Shown: one piece after another, positions 1 to 12,225 of the stretch
How positions within the stretch are numbered: position 1 is the first letter of the stretch
Layout: every line of letters begins with the position of its first letter
Translations under genes and position numbers: made by a program
Notes under the pieces: model-generated
Seen by the model: only the letters and a program-made list of their open reading frames with translations
Database searches by the model: none
What the model was told of the DNA's origin: nothing
NCBI GenBank assembly: GCA_037074705.1
Contig: CM073591.1
Span: 77,110,532 to 77,174,531, forward strand
Origin: Zhengitettix transpicula
Taxonomy: Eukaryota; Arthropoda; Insecta; Orthoptera; Tetrigidae
Length of the DNA stretch: 64,000 nucleotides
Reading direction: 5' to 3'

Positions 1-656
1 CAAATGAATTTTAAATAGACCTTAGCCTCTCGTCAACAGCCAGCTGCCTGGCTAATGACCAGTATTACGGAGAACGTGCTGGAGAGGCATTCTGGAGAGC
101 GACATTATTCCGAAAAGACAAGCCGAGTCTCAGCAGCTTCGCTCCTCAAAATCTAGGGTGACGAATAACATATTCAACGCACACTTCAACTTTTAATTTG
201 GGTTAGTCGAGGAGGCAAACGTGATGTTCACCTTACGATTAAGTTAGCATCCTGTGACACTTTAGTATGGGATTATCATTGAAGTAATTGACGCGAACAT
301 CTTTCTCCTTGACTTGGAAGACAATCTAATTATATCAAACACCAGTTTTAATTAAAATGGTACTTATAGTCTTCTTACCTCACATTGATTACCCTGTTAC
401 TGTGTTAAAAACTTCAAAAACTATCCTATTTCTTAATTACACCGTGTTCTATCTTATTTCAAGTTATAAAATGGGCTATTCTACGTATAATACGGACCAT
501 TCAAAACTGCTTGAATTACCAACGTCGCTACTCGCTTCTTATACTGAATTAAGTTCATATGGCAATTTGTCGAGACAGATTAGAATTGTATTTTTGGTCT
601 GCAGATTATAGTTCCTAAATCATTCGTTTATTTTAAATACAATATCTATGGTAATC
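1..656. other. Non-coding, nothing identified
   Basis: AT-rich. The 84-codon frame at 357-611 has no motif and looks like chance. Confidence 0.5.
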
Positions 657-872
657 AGATAAAATAGCCAAATAACAGACAAAATAAACACAACGTTTCT
701 GAAATCCTTGGACCTTTCGTCAGGTGATTAAAACGGAAAACCCGTGACTACGACACAATCGCACAAGTCTTGCGTTTTTAATCACCTGACGAAAGAAACA
801 AGGATTCCAGAATCGGTGTGTGGTATTTACATTATCACATTTACATATGTCTGTTATTTGGCTATTTTATCC
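657..872. mobile_element. Foldback element F1, copy 1
   Basis: Two long inverted arms (about 657-736 and 773-872) lie around a short spacer. Outer ends are GATAAAATAGCCAAATAAC and its complement; inner ends are CCTTTCGTCAGGTGATTAAA and its complement. The right arm has about 20 extra bases (TTATCACATTTACATATG). The core CTGACGAAAGAAACAAGGATTCC recurs at 40.8 and 51.9 kb. A non-autonomous foldback or MITE-like element; no transposase inside. Confidence 0.7.
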
Positions 873-3444
873 AAATTTGTATATTTTTCACACAGACGTA
901 TTATATTGTAATTACTATTTATATGGCTTGCTTAAACAACACTTGCATTCTATTTTCAGCATTCACCAAAATTACTCTAGAAATTTAATAATGTCTATAA
1001 TAATGCGCTCCATACCGCATACGCTAACGTTTCCGTTTGAATGACTGGATTGGAAGGAGCGAACGGACAAGAGGAAGAATGCTTCTAGGCATCCCGCCAA
1101 TCATGCTGGGCCTGACTACACTATGTTTAAGGATATTTGAATCGTTTCTCAATAATAATACAAACTCAAACGCCGATTAAAAGAAAATAATTAGTCAAAA
1201 ATATCATATCATTACATCTATTGTCCAAATAATTATCTAGTAATAAATGGACTTTGTGGTTAAATATAATATTTATTCTGAACAGTAAATAATTAGGATT
1301 TGCATTATAGTTAGCAAAAGTCTCACAGTTTGTAAGTTATTCTGAAGGGCTGTCTTATATTTCGCAAACCACTAACTGAAAGGATAGTCATGCTACAAAA
1401 TTTCGTACGAATATTGAAAACTTCATCACTGACATGAATATTAATTTCTGGAGTAAACGTTTGCCACTGCCAGCATTAGCAAACCAGATCCGAGAATGTG
1501 AAAGGCACAGAGTGTTTTCATTCCGGTCTACGTGAAATGTAAATACAAATTATATAGACAGGTAAAAGTAGAGCAAACTTATTCGAGTGAGTATTTTTTT
1601 AGTTTTAATACATAACTAAAGCATAATTTAACTAATTTATACTTTATGATTTGATGTTATCTCTTTTTAACTATTATTTTTTTAAAAAAAATATAAATAT
1701 ATACTCATATAAATTTTTTGCACCATGAAATAGGCGATACGAATTCTTATTACGCATATAAATGAATTTCTGCCCATATCAAATCTGGTAAAGCGAAAAA
1801 TATATATTTTTACTTATAATTGCATTTACCAATTGTATTTACGTTTCACGTATACCTGAATAATCGTTTTAACCCTACACATAGTCGGAACTAATTTTAT
1901 ACTTCAAGTCAAGGTAAAAGTTCGCTCCATAAAATAAACTATATGCAAATATTACTTTGCATTACTAATCGTACAAAATTTAGTAACACTACTATCCTTA
2001 AAAATATGACGGATTTATTTTTACGCGTAAGTTCCAGTAAAATAATTATTAATCATAATCTCAATACCGTACATATGAATACTACCACGTGCGTAAACTT
2101 TCAAGACAAACAATTTGTTAATGATTAAATATACCCGTTAATTTTTTCTTCACTTTTATTTTGTAATATTATAATATTAATCCAAGTAATATGGTTATTA
2201 TTATTAGTAGTAGTAGTAATAGTAGCGTAACAGTAGTTTTAATAATATTATACCGATGTAATTTTAATAAAAATATATGTTAAATTTCATAAATCTGAAT
2301 TATATGGAGAACAATAATAATATTTATTCAAAATGAAAAGAAATTATTTGAATCAAGTTTAGCTGTAAAGAATATGTTGAGATTTTTATATCCTAATCTG
2401 TTAATTATATGTATTTCAATACGGAAAATGAGCATCACTTTTTTTTTATTAAAAACAGCCATTCAGATACAAAATACTGAATTCAATATATTTAGAAAGA
2501 TTTGATTAGAAATAAAGCAATAATATTGACATTGGCTGATAAAATCTTTAATCGAATATTACCATCCGAATCACTTTACAGAATTATGGTATTTTTTTAA
2601 ATATCATCTGAGTAGGACATCCACCGCAGATCAACAATACCGTTCCATTGCGAATCATATAAAAAAATATAATGTGAGATAAGGAGATGCTGTGATTTAA
2701 TTAGCAGAAGAGGTGTTTGCTTCGCATAGAAAATAATTAATTGAATTCTGGAGCACTGCAATCTGTCCAATTAGCAGAACGTTCTCGAGCATTTATCAAA
2801 GGTATTTCATTTTTTTATCTTTTTAGAAACCCGACAAATATTTAATGAAATATGGATAATGGTTTCATACTAATTCACTTAAGACCAGCAATATTCTCGA
2901 CACGAGGTTTTAAATATATTTACTTTGTAATATTCTAAATCCATCTTCAACGTTCGCAGCTCTATGAAAATAAATAATTAATGTTAAATATACAATATAA
3001 CTGGTCTATCAATTAATATCATTAACTTAATAGAGTGCAATATATTAATATAGGCTGAAATATCATTTATAAAATATATGATCTCGTACAATATAGGGAA
3101 AGTTGCATCATATCATTCATTATGTTCTCATTACTCGATTAACAGATCTAAAATTATTTTAACCAGAAAATGGTTAGAAAATATAGTTATTTCAATTGTT
3201 GCTAAATTTTGAAATATTTCACCCAAAAATTATTTACTCCACACTGGACCGAACGAGGAATGTCATGAAATTCTGGTTACGTCCGGTCGTATACTAATTG
3301 CCATTATATTGAGACAGGTTAAATCATTTAATGTGGTAGCGATTATCTCGAAAATTTTGGAGTAAAAATTTTGTTGAAACGAAACTTGAATGAGATTAAT
3401 GATTTTGTTCAGGAAAAATAAAATGTAAAACGATTGTGAACAAG
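873..3444. other. Non-coding AT-rich stretch
   Basis: Very AT-rich with T-runs and a trinucleotide repeat. I see no gene. The last part may hold further decayed gypsy sequence that I could not align. Confidence 0.5.
2196..2226. repeat. (TTA/GTA)n trinucleotide repeat
   Basis: Short impure run of TTA then GTA units in AT-rich DNA. Confidence 0.7.
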
Positions 3445-3892
3445 TATTCAATGATAAATTGGGCGAATATGAAGGTCACCCAGCCAAATTGTGATCGAAA
3501 GTTAATTCGAACCCTATGTATTTTAAGCTAAGATCGATTCACTTTTCGTTACGAATAAAAGTAGAAAAAAACTGGAAGGGCTAATTGAGGATGGAGTGTT
3601 GTTGCTTGTAAATATTTCTGAATGGGATATGCCTGTAGTAAAAATTTAGACATTCTAATTTGTAAAGGTAACATTAAATCAGTGTTTAGAAGTAGATAAA
3701 TATCCGTTTACAAGAATAGATTATATGCTTGTAATTTTTGAAAAGGGTGAACGCTTCCATCAAATAGATTTAAGTGAAGCGTATACAGAATTTAATCTAG
3801 AAAAAGAATCTAATAAAATTATGTACTAATTTAACGCATAAAGGATTTTCTTACACTAGAAAGCCTGGACATAAAATTCTAGAATAATATCA
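3445..3892 (+). pseudogene. Decayed Ty3/gypsy-type reverse transcriptase fragment
   Basis: Several frames together give the ordered motifs of the start of a Ty3/gypsy polymerase. In order they are a Lys-Leu-Gly-x-Tyr-x-Gly block before the RT, a FKLRSIHFSL-like block, LEGLIEDGVL, SEWDMPVV, DKYPFTRID, then FHQIDLSEAY and HKGF. The order and spacing match the N-terminal half of the RT, and the RIDLSEAY-like block corresponds to the region of the first catalytic Asp. Frameshifts and in-frame stops separate the blocks, so it is inactive. The later catalytic YxDD box and integrase are not seen; the fragment stops near 3892. No LTRs were identified. An old, truncated insertion. Confidence 0.72.
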
Positions 3893-5688
3893 AACTCAAT
3901 CAATCAAGTAATACTCGACATCATCATGGCCGTATGTTTCTGTAAATTTATGCGGGGAACAATAACAGTCACTAAACAGGAGCGGCCATTCCATCACTGA
4001 GGAGCCATAAACGCCGCTTAACTGCGTCTATTAGCCCTTCCATAACATCGCAGATGCGACCTAAGCTGACAACCAGTCACTAAGGAACATCATCTGCATA
4101 CTAGAGTTTCGAAGTGTTATCCCTGATTTCCCTAGGCTGTAAATTCACACTTTTTTAAAATAACTAAAACGAATCCAACGTCCTAAAACTGTCGCAGCAC
4201 TTCCATGAATTTATAACAAGCTCAACTTATAACTTACCAGTCTTACATTACCTAAGAATATTACAATTTTGGCCAAAAGCGTCGAACCGAATAAGATTAA
4301 TTTACTAAGGCGTCGTGTAAAGAATTTCAATTTTACAGTGACGCACCAAAACGGCTTCCTACAGGGTTTGTAAGTTGTTTGGATGAACGCATAGATAATC
4401 AAACTAAAACACAACAGGAACGTTACTGATGCTCATATTTGGTGCCATCCTATTTGTGTTCAATGTAAACGGGTCATCTGTCATTCATTTCGGTGAATGC
4501 GCGAGCTACGTGGAATGTATTTCCATACAAAAATATCGATTCAGTGAATTCCTAAAAACTTCTAACTTCGTTATGCAATTCTCCCTCGTAGCGTGTGTTG
4601 CAGTAGAATAGCACGGACTGTTATGATTCATTGTTATGAACAACAACAAATTTGTCCCAAATACAAAAAAAATATTTGGCTGGATCTTGGCTGAGTAACA
4701 ACGTGCAGAACGAATATTCCTTCAGCGTCTCGCCAGCTGGAAGTTAAATACACTGATAAATCATTCACATCCACATTAAAATAGCCCTGGGAAAGAAGAG
4801 CGGAATACGTAAGCAGAATATCTAAATTAAAATGCTGCATAAGCTTCATGAGAAGATTTACGTGGATAATTTAGTAAATTCACGGAAGTGAGATGCAGAC
4901 TATGCAAATATGCACTGAAAATACAGTTTTTATTTTTCAATTCTGTGTCGTGCAACGAGGCTAATATTTCACGGCAACATAAATGATGTATTCAATAAAT
5001 AAGGACTCTTGAGTTCCTTCAACTAGTGGCTGATTACATAGATTGATAAAAGCCGGATTTAATTACAACAAATGCGACCTACGAAACTTACTTTGACTTT
5101 TTAAGTTAAAAAATGTACGCCTTCAGTGTATCTGTTCGTTTCAATCTTTAACTGCCTAATAATCCAGAAATGACATCAGGATTGCGTTTCATGTATGTTC
5201 TATTTTATTATATTTAAAATGTACCCCATCAGAGAATTCGTGCGAGCGGATGGTCCGTTTGGTGGATATTTACTTTGTTTTACCTCATGATCTGTCCAAA
5301 TATATCATTGCTTTATTTGATCTAATACTCAAAATTATTACATTTTGCGGTGTAAAGGTCACTTAAAAAATTTAGAATGTGGCATATCAGACGATAGTCT
5401 GGAATTCGTCTCAATGGAATTGCCGAAGACTGAGTCTGATCCTGTCTTAATTGTTGCTTGCATCGTACACAAAATAAAAATATTCATTGTGCAACCTAAA
5501 TTAATTAGGAAGATTTCACAAAAGCCGAAACGAAATTTCATGAATACTTTCATAAAATGTAATACCTCATAAAAAACGTAAAATATTGAAAACTCAAAAG
5601 TAAAATCATTTTAAAGAAAATGAGGCGTATGGATATGACAAACGGTGCGACTAATAAAAAAAATTATGGTCGTTTCTAAATACCCCAT
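3893..5688. other. Non-coding, no feature identified
   Basis: A somewhat GC-richer block at 3920-4140 resembles none of the repeats named here. Short overlapping ORFs on both strands (4200-4850, 5345-5570) lack motifs. Confidence 0.45.
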
Positions 5689-5820
5689 GTTTATATAAAC
5701 AATTCTCGGGCTTCTACCCCGAGGATAATTAACGAACAGAAACTTTTAATGACTGTCTCTGTCATCATCTGCAGACATTAATAGTACTCGCTCAGAAGCC
5801 CGATAACTGTTTATACAAAC
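5689..5820. mobile_element. MITE-like inverted repeat
   Basis: Arms of 27 bases, GTTTATATAAACAATTCTCG plus GGCTTCT (5689-5715) and the inverted equivalent at 5794-5820, differ at three positions. They enclose about 78 bases. No coding capacity. Not related by eye to F1. Confidence 0.5.
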
Positions 5821-6775
5821 AATTGACCGAGAAAAAATTGAACCTTTGTTTACCTGGTGACTGTTTCTGGAAATATTTTAAAAGGTTTTAAAAAAATTTC
5901 AGTATAGATATGACTATTATGAGCCTATTAACGTTAGATCAGTACATAAACAGGTTAGCCAAATGGGTTTTGATTTTTTGTTTCTTTTTGTTTCTCTTCA
6001 AAACGCAGAGAGAACATAATGAAAATGAATTGAAGAATTATGTATTGCCGTGAAATCTCAGAACACTGAAGTGTAATTTTACAAATTCGACTACTCATTC
6101 GGATAAGTTTCAATTTCCTGCTAAGCGCACAACGTGCAACTTTGATCAAGTGATATACAACTTATCTGATATAGATAAAAAATAGAGAAAACTCATATTT
6201 CTTATAAATAATTAATTTTTGCACAACATTTCAAAACTATGATAGTTTAGAACGAGATAAGAAGGTTGCTAATTAAATTAATAAAGCCATACTATTATAA
6301 TTTTTATGACGCGAATATCTTATCGATTTGTAGTTGATATGAATGGTTTGATGCGGTTCTTCATACTGTTCTCTATGTTGCAAAAATCTTCATATCATAA
6401 TACACATTAAAAAATTTAACAACATTACGTTTCAGATCCTAAAAGATAATTCAGTGTTAAGATTCATCGATTCCTGAAAATACAGAAAACAATATTTTCT
6501 CGTTCCGTATTTAGGAATATCCCGACTCTTTCCCGCTATTATATTACATAGTATTTATTTTATTTCTCCATTTCTCCCACACCGCATCCTCTGTTCAAAT
6601 GTTTCACTCTTATTTACCGATATTCCAGCTGTCTTGAACTTATGTCAAGCCTTAAAGGTCTCATCCGCAACCACGTCTGAAAGTTGAATTATGTCTTTCA
6701 AGTGTGCCTTATATTCTTAAATTATATTCCTATTGAATTAAAGTTTACTGCGCCCATCTTGGGTAATTTTGTTCG

Positions 6776-7112
6776 CTAACTGCAAAAGCTATTTTGTTGG
6801 GGGATGCGGAAGGATAGAGCAAGGCCCCCGGCTTGTAGGTTAAGGATCCTACTCGCCTAAAAATGATGCAGGACAAACCCTGCACCAGGTAGGTCGGGCA
6901 CTTGTACAGCTCAACCGATGGCGGGAGTGGGGTTTCCGTTGGGAACACAGCATTTCCTTCTCCGTGCAACGACCAGATCAGGAGGCAGCTGGCCGACTGT
7001 TACAGTAGAACAGTGAACAACTCTTAATCTAGGATTGCGACCCCTCTCAAAACAGACCTAGGAGCATCGGCATGTGGGAATCATAGTTCAAAAGTCGAGA
7101 AGGCATTCCCAT
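6776..7112 (-). mobile_element. R1 retroposon copy, 3' end truncated
   Basis: Minus-strand copy of the R1 family defined by the 9292-9801 copy. It shares the GGGGGATGCGGAAGG, GGATCCTA, GATGCAGG, GTAGGTCGGGCACTTGTAC and GACCCCTCTCAAAACAG blocks. At its end a T-run and AACAGGCTACATGAGG (7113-7150) begin the 3' end of another minus-strand copy, so this locus is also head to tail. The 74-codon minus ORF in it is repeat-derived. Confidence 0.75.
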
Positions 7113-7150
7113 AGGGTTTTTTTTTAGAGTAACAGGCTACATGAGGTAAA

Positions 7151-8604
7151 TGATACAACTTCCAATTCAATATAGAGCGATCATATTAACCGCAAAGTAT
7201 CAACAAAACAAGAGTGGTGATATCATACACATTTGCCATGCAACTTTTTCAAATAACAGATTACCAATGTGTATTACAACAGAACACAATTCAATAAATT
7301 ATTACATACGTCCGCCGCTACAAATTAATTGCTGTTTTACTTGACTACCTGTGTTCTTTTCACAAAGATCGTGAATTACTTGCTATCGAGCCTCGAGTGT
7401 TATTCAATGAAGATCAAATTATATGTGCCCAGCCGCAAACATAAACTAATTTACCTATAAACTCGTTGAATTAATTTTTCTCGTGGGAAGTTTACTAATG
7501 ACTGCTCTGGAAATACAAATAAGCTGTTTGGGAATTTGAAGCGACTGCTTGATCCTCCAGCCAACAAAGCACGTAATCCAGGGCTGTGAAGAGATCTGTC
7601 CCGCCCCTTTCATCCCCGATGCTACAATAATGATGACAAAGGTAAGAGGCCCTTTGGCAGCCCCTATCAATGTGGAGAGGAGCTCCCGCCTCGATCATTC
7701 AAGCTTTCCACTAGCTCATGTATTCTGCACCCGGAGATATGTTTGCAGACGTTTCTAGAATAGATAAAGTCCAAAAACAAATGTTCTTTTAATAAAAACG
7801 GGCGGGTTTCAAGTTTCCGGCGTCCAATTTATTTATATAATTTTTTTTTGTTTTGTAAAAATTAATAATGATTGAAAACTGTTATTATCTATTGCATTGT
7901 TGTCATAGTGCTATGGTACGTAACGTATCAACACATTTAGCAGGTGAATATTTCATTTTGAATGGTAAGTTATCAGAAGTATATTGATGTTATCAACTCT
8001 CAGGAGCTCATTTTTTTGCGTCTACAATATGGATTAATTTTATGTAGCTGAAACAGATTATTAAATACCAAAGGAAAAATTACTCATATTTTTTAGTAAA
8101 ATTAAAAAAAAAGAATAAGGATAAAATAATCATCTTATATATCTGATTTAGAAACAGAGAATTTTCGGTATCAGTCTGAACGGTTTCTTCATCTTCTTGT
8201 AAATGTTAAAATATTTTACCAAGTATTCGATTTGTTTTTCATTGGCTCTGACCATTTATAAGTCGCATTAGCCAGTTCGTTGAATGATTCACAGATTATT
8301 TTGTATTGGATGGATTAATTCAACTATTAATTATTAAGAACTCGAGCCAATGTTATTATTTATTTTACCTATTAATATATTATATAACAAAGCGCTATTA
8401 AAATGTTGAGTCCATAAAAAATAGTTCCCGGATCGCAGAAATACTTCTCTAACTAAATCATTGTACCTATGATGAATTTACACACAATATTTATTATTAA
8501 TTGAAGTTCTTTAATTAGGCAGTGAAGAACGTGGTTTAGTAAAGTTTTGGTTAGTCTGTCATGTACGTAAACAGAAGAGGATGATTCGTATGTGACTGGG
8601 ATTT
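7151..8604. other. Non-coding, one GC-richer block
   Basis: The block at about 7500-7760 is open in three overlapping frames on both strands, with no recognisable protein. Probably a repeat fragment. The rest is AT-rich. Confidence 0.4.
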
Positions 8605-8700
8605 GGCAAGGGTAGCCCAGTGTTAAGAGCGACTGCGTAGGTGCTGGGTTCGATTCCAGGTCCGGTTTAGATTTTTCTAAAAACATTTATAAAATTATTT
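8605..8700 (+). mobile_element. tRNA-derived SINE fragment
   Basis: A box A-like TAGCCCAGTGTTAAGAGC (from 8613) and a perfect box B GGTTCGATTCC (8647-8657) have tRNA-like spacing and are followed by an A/T-rich tail. There is no matched acceptor stem, so it is a tRNA-derived SINE or tRNA relic and not a working tRNA. The minus ORF 8453-8686 is a shadow. Confidence 0.55.
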
Positions 8701-8920
8701 TTTAAGAAAGATGCATATGTTAACATCAACACGTACTTCGACCGTAACTTTTTCTATATTCGGTCATTCTTTTCAAGAAACCATTCAACAAAAATACCAG
8801 ATCAACCCACGCATTTACGATAACGCCTATAAATATTATGAAGTTTAGGTTACTTGCCAACATGAATTCTAGCAGGCGAATTTTTATGCAAAAATCTATA
8901 TACTTTTCGTGGAGATGTTT

Positions 8921-9281
8921 CCTGTTCTGAGAGGTGTATGTTCCGGGGTCAAAGACATTGGGCATACGGGAAGAGTTGTCTGCTATTCCCATTGGAATAG
9001 TCGGCCAGCTGCCTCCTAAACTGGTCGAGGCACGGAGAATGGAATGCTGCGTCCCCACAGCAAACTCCTCTCCCGCTATCGGAAGGGCGTGGGACAAGTA
9101 CCCAATGCCCGACCTACCTGATGCAGGTTTTTCTAGGGTTTGTCCTGCATTTTTTTAGGCGAATGCCGAGTAGGATCCTTAAAATATAGCCCGGGGGCCC
9201 TAGTTAACCCTTCCTATGCTATTAAAGGGGAGTTGCCACCATGTAGATTACCTTCATGTAGCCTGTTAACAAAAAAATAAT
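8921..9281 (+). mobile_element. R1 retroposon copy, 5' truncated, flanked by 10-base target duplications
   Basis: It starts at CCTGTTCTGAGAGGTG and ends in an A-rich tail (GCCTGTTAACAAAAAAATAAT). The 10-mer GGAGATGTTT lies directly before it (8911-8920) and directly after it (9282-9291). Compared with the next copy it lacks about 100 bases at the 5' end. Five-prime truncation, an A-rich 3' end and a 10-base target duplication point to LINE-type target-primed reverse transcription. Confidence 0.8.
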
Positions 9282-9291
9282 GGAGATGTTT

Positions 9292-9801
9292 GGGACCCAG
9301 TGAGCTCTGGCGGAGAATACCTTTGGGGATGCCTTCACATCTCTCTGGTTTTTTGAACTAAGGTTCCCACATGCCGATGCAACTCGGCCTGTTTTGAGAG
9401 GTGTATGTTCCGGGGTCGCAGACCTTGGGTATACGGTAAGAGTTGTCCGCTATTCCTATTGGAATAGTCGGCCAGACTCATAAACCTGTCAAGGCACGGA
9501 GAGGGGAAAGCTGCGACCCCACAGCAAACCCCTCTCCCGCTATCGGAAGGGTGTGGGACAAGTACCAAATGCCGGACCTAACTGATGCAGGTTTTTCTAG
9601 GGTTTTCCCTGCATTACTTTTAGGCGAATGCCGGGTAGGATCCTTAAACTATAGACCGGGGGCCCTAGTTAATCCTTGGCTACCTTGATCTACCTTTCCG
9701 CATCCCCCCTTTCACTCCCTTTCCTATGCTATTCAAGGGGAGTTGCCACCATGTGGATTACCCTCATGTAGCCTGTTACCCTAAAATAATTTTTAAAAAG
9801 A
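9292..9801 (+). mobile_element. R1 retroposon copy, longest, flanked by the same target duplication
   Basis: The most complete R1 copy, about 510 bases. It starts GGGACCCAGTGAGCTC and ends CCTGTTACCCTAAAATAATTTTTAAAAAG. The third GGAGATGTTT lies at 9802-9811. It aligns over its last 400 bases with the 8921 copy. Short open frames (for example 9443-9688) are repeat-derived. I see no clear tRNA-type box A/B pair, so it may be the non-coding 3' end of a LINE, or a SINE of other origin. Confidence 0.8.
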
Positions 9802-10254
9802 GGAGATGTTTAAACGAACGCTTAATAATGAGATTTTATAAATTGAGATCATGTTATTACAAATTTGACAAGAAATTTGATATTTTACAATGCGCGTTAA
9901 TATATATCTTAATATTAATCGCGAGCATTTGTGTTAACTAGCGTCGTATTCTTATTCCCGCATCAGTATTCTAGGTCATTACCTTTTCAGCTCGCTAAAT
10001 GGTTGAGAATACTGTAAGACTAGTTAAGTCAGAGTTACCAATATATAATTCTAAGTAATGATGTTTAAAAGCAATTTATAAGTGTGTCCATTATCGTGCA
10101 TCAACAGTAAATAAACAAAACGAGCTTCAGAAATCAATGCAAAGAGTTTAAGTTATAAAATGATTGTTTCTATTTAAATTTCCATAAATATGTAAACGAT
10201 ATTTCTTGCGATGAGCCATTCATATGTGATGAGATATGGTACAAGTAGGTTGAC

Positions 10255-10320
10255 GCAGCCTCGTGGCGCAGCAATTGGAAGCGATTTGGCATTCCAGGAT
10301 TGAAATTGAGTCAGTGCATA
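10255..10320 (+). mobile_element. Possible degenerate tRNA-derived SINE
   Basis: CTCGTGGCGCAGCAATTGGAAGCG resembles a tRNA 5' half with box A. The following GGATTGAAATT is a poor box B. It could be an old SINE; weak evidence. Confidence 0.25.
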
Positions 10321-10689
10321 GCTGGAAGCGCAGCCAATTGACGTAATGCATGAATAATTAACGAGACTGCAGCGAACGCAACAGGACAGAACGCTGTCTC
10401 CAAACATAGCTAATACTTATTCAGCATGTTACAACTTGCTTTATCAGTATTCAAGGGTGAGAACGAAGTATTATACTGATTTCAAAAATTAATACGTAAA
10501 AACTGTCGGCTACGGAAATGTAAAATTTGTATCAATGGAAACAATATAAATTGATTCGAGTTTTTTCGATCAATAAATGGTGCTATTACTGCATAATTAG
10601 TGAATCAGGAATCAGTTTAGTAAATGGCGTCGATGAACTAAAAGCACAATGCCACATGAAATGACACTGTCTATTTATATTCCAACTTA

Positions 10690-11330
10690 TTGTGGTCGCG
10701 ATCCTTCAGGATGGGAGGACAATTAAGCGATGGTACGAAATGATCAAAGAAACTGGAAGTGTAGGCGACCTTCCCAGAATTGGCAAGGTGAGTGAAGCAA
10801 TCGTGGTCCTAGTTCGTCCTACAAGAACAATTCTTCGTGCATCACGTAAACTGAGAACACGGTAGGAAACACTGGTTAATAATCTTTAAGAAATAATTCA
10901 CTTGTATGTCTATAAAGAGATATTTCTTCAGGCCCTGCTAGCTATCGATTAATCAAGACCTGTTTAAATTGTAACTGACAGTTTTAAATAGTGTTTGCTT
11001 CTCAGATTAGTCAAACTTTAATGTATTTGTCAAGGTTGATATACACAATGCGCGTGTCTGAGGATAGTAAAATACACATGGTTCTTCACAGGCAGAGACA
11101 GATTTTAAATGGTTCTTTGGTGCAACCTCTCGCAAAACTTGGTCATTTGGCGTTTATTCTTCATCACGGACATCAGCTAATGTTACTTCGATGCTTTGCA
11201 ATTTTACACGTTAGTTAAAAGAATATCTCAACGGATCATTTATCAAGAATATAGAGCACCTCCGCATTGCAGTTTCGTGGTTTGTCAGCCCCTGAACGAA
11301 AAATTTCTTGGCAGATGCCATATATATCTT
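10690..11330 (+). pseudogene. Decayed Tc1/mariner-like transposase (helix-turn-helix plus DDE-type blocks)
   Basis: Conserved blocks of a transposase occur in order on one strand. At 10716 there is a helix-turn-helix segment (RTIKRWYEMIKETGSV) followed by a Ser/Arg linker (TILRASRKLRT). From about 11000 come FSD-stop-SNFNV and NARV, then a WCNLSQ-like block near 11110, and RAPPH with LNEKFLGR near 11260-11310, the usual region before the last catalytic residue. Stops and frameshifts interrupt all of it, so it is inactive. This arthropod type commonly carries an HTH domain annotated as DUF4817; that name is from general knowledge. A repeat shared with 12093-12225 starts at its 3' end. Confidence 0.62.
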
Positions 11331-11442
11331 TTCTAAAAAGATTCTATCGGCTAATATGTTTGTCAATCTTTACACAGTATGTTTGAGATTCAACGGAATA
11401 CTAATTTTATAATTTTAAGAATCTCATTAACTCAATTATTTC
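11316..11442. repeat. Direct repeat, copy 1 (at the 3' end of a transposase fossil)
   Basis: Matches 12093-12225: TGCCATATAT, TTTTCTAAAAAGATT, AATATGTTT, TTTGAGATT, then ATTTTATAATTTTAAGAATC. Starts where the transposase fossil ends. Confidence 0.6.
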
Positions 11443-12092
11443 CAAACATTTAGGATTTTACTGCGTATGTTGTTGTTTTTTCTTTTGGAGTAATTTCAAA
11501 AATAGATTTTTTCACAATGAATATCATGATAATGCAACACTATAGATAACAGATAAAAAAAAGTCGTGTGAGGTGTTACTGAACATCTATCGATGTACAG
11601 CTGGTGAGAAGGGGAATACAACCTGTAAATTCTCAGAGTTATTTTGAGGGAATAGTCGAAATTCACTGACGTATATGGTATTATTAAAAAGTCATATTCA
11701 GAATGTATTAAAGCAAACATCTCTAATTATATTTGTTTTTAGACCATAAAGTTTCGTAATCAGAGAAAGACTTTGTGCTCAACCTGTGGTTTTATTTCCT
11801 GATTTGAATTTAGGTTTAAACCCTTCGACATGTATTATTTGCTATTCTCGCTATCTTACTCGTAACACCACACAAAAATAGTTTATATAACTTTTAAATA
11901 TTTTTGTAACACTTGGAATTATTTTACATGAACTGCGAAGATCTTAGTGATCGCTTCTTAGAATTTATTCCTTTATTTACTACCAATAATCTAGGATTTA
12001 ATTTCATTGTCTTGGAGTTTAATGAATTTCAATACATCAAATGATAGAATTTCTTTTTTTCTATCTCAACTTAAATTATTTTAAATATTACA

Positions 12093-12225
12093 TGCCATAT
12101 ATTTTTTTTTTCTAAAAAGATTATTTCGGTTAATATGTTTCTCAATATACCTATTTCCAAAGTACGTTTGAGATTTAAAGGAATAATAATTTTATAATTT
12201 TAAGAATCTCATAATCTAAATTATT
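12093..12225. repeat. Direct repeat, copy 2
   Basis: Partner of 11316-11442, 770 bases away in the same orientation. It may be the 3' untranslated end of the same transposon type without its coding part. Confidence 0.6.

Noticed and set aside
8934..9688. Plus-strand ORFs in the 9-kb repeats
   Set aside because: Both copies belong to the R1 retroposon; the frames are not those of a known protein and differ between copies elsewhere.
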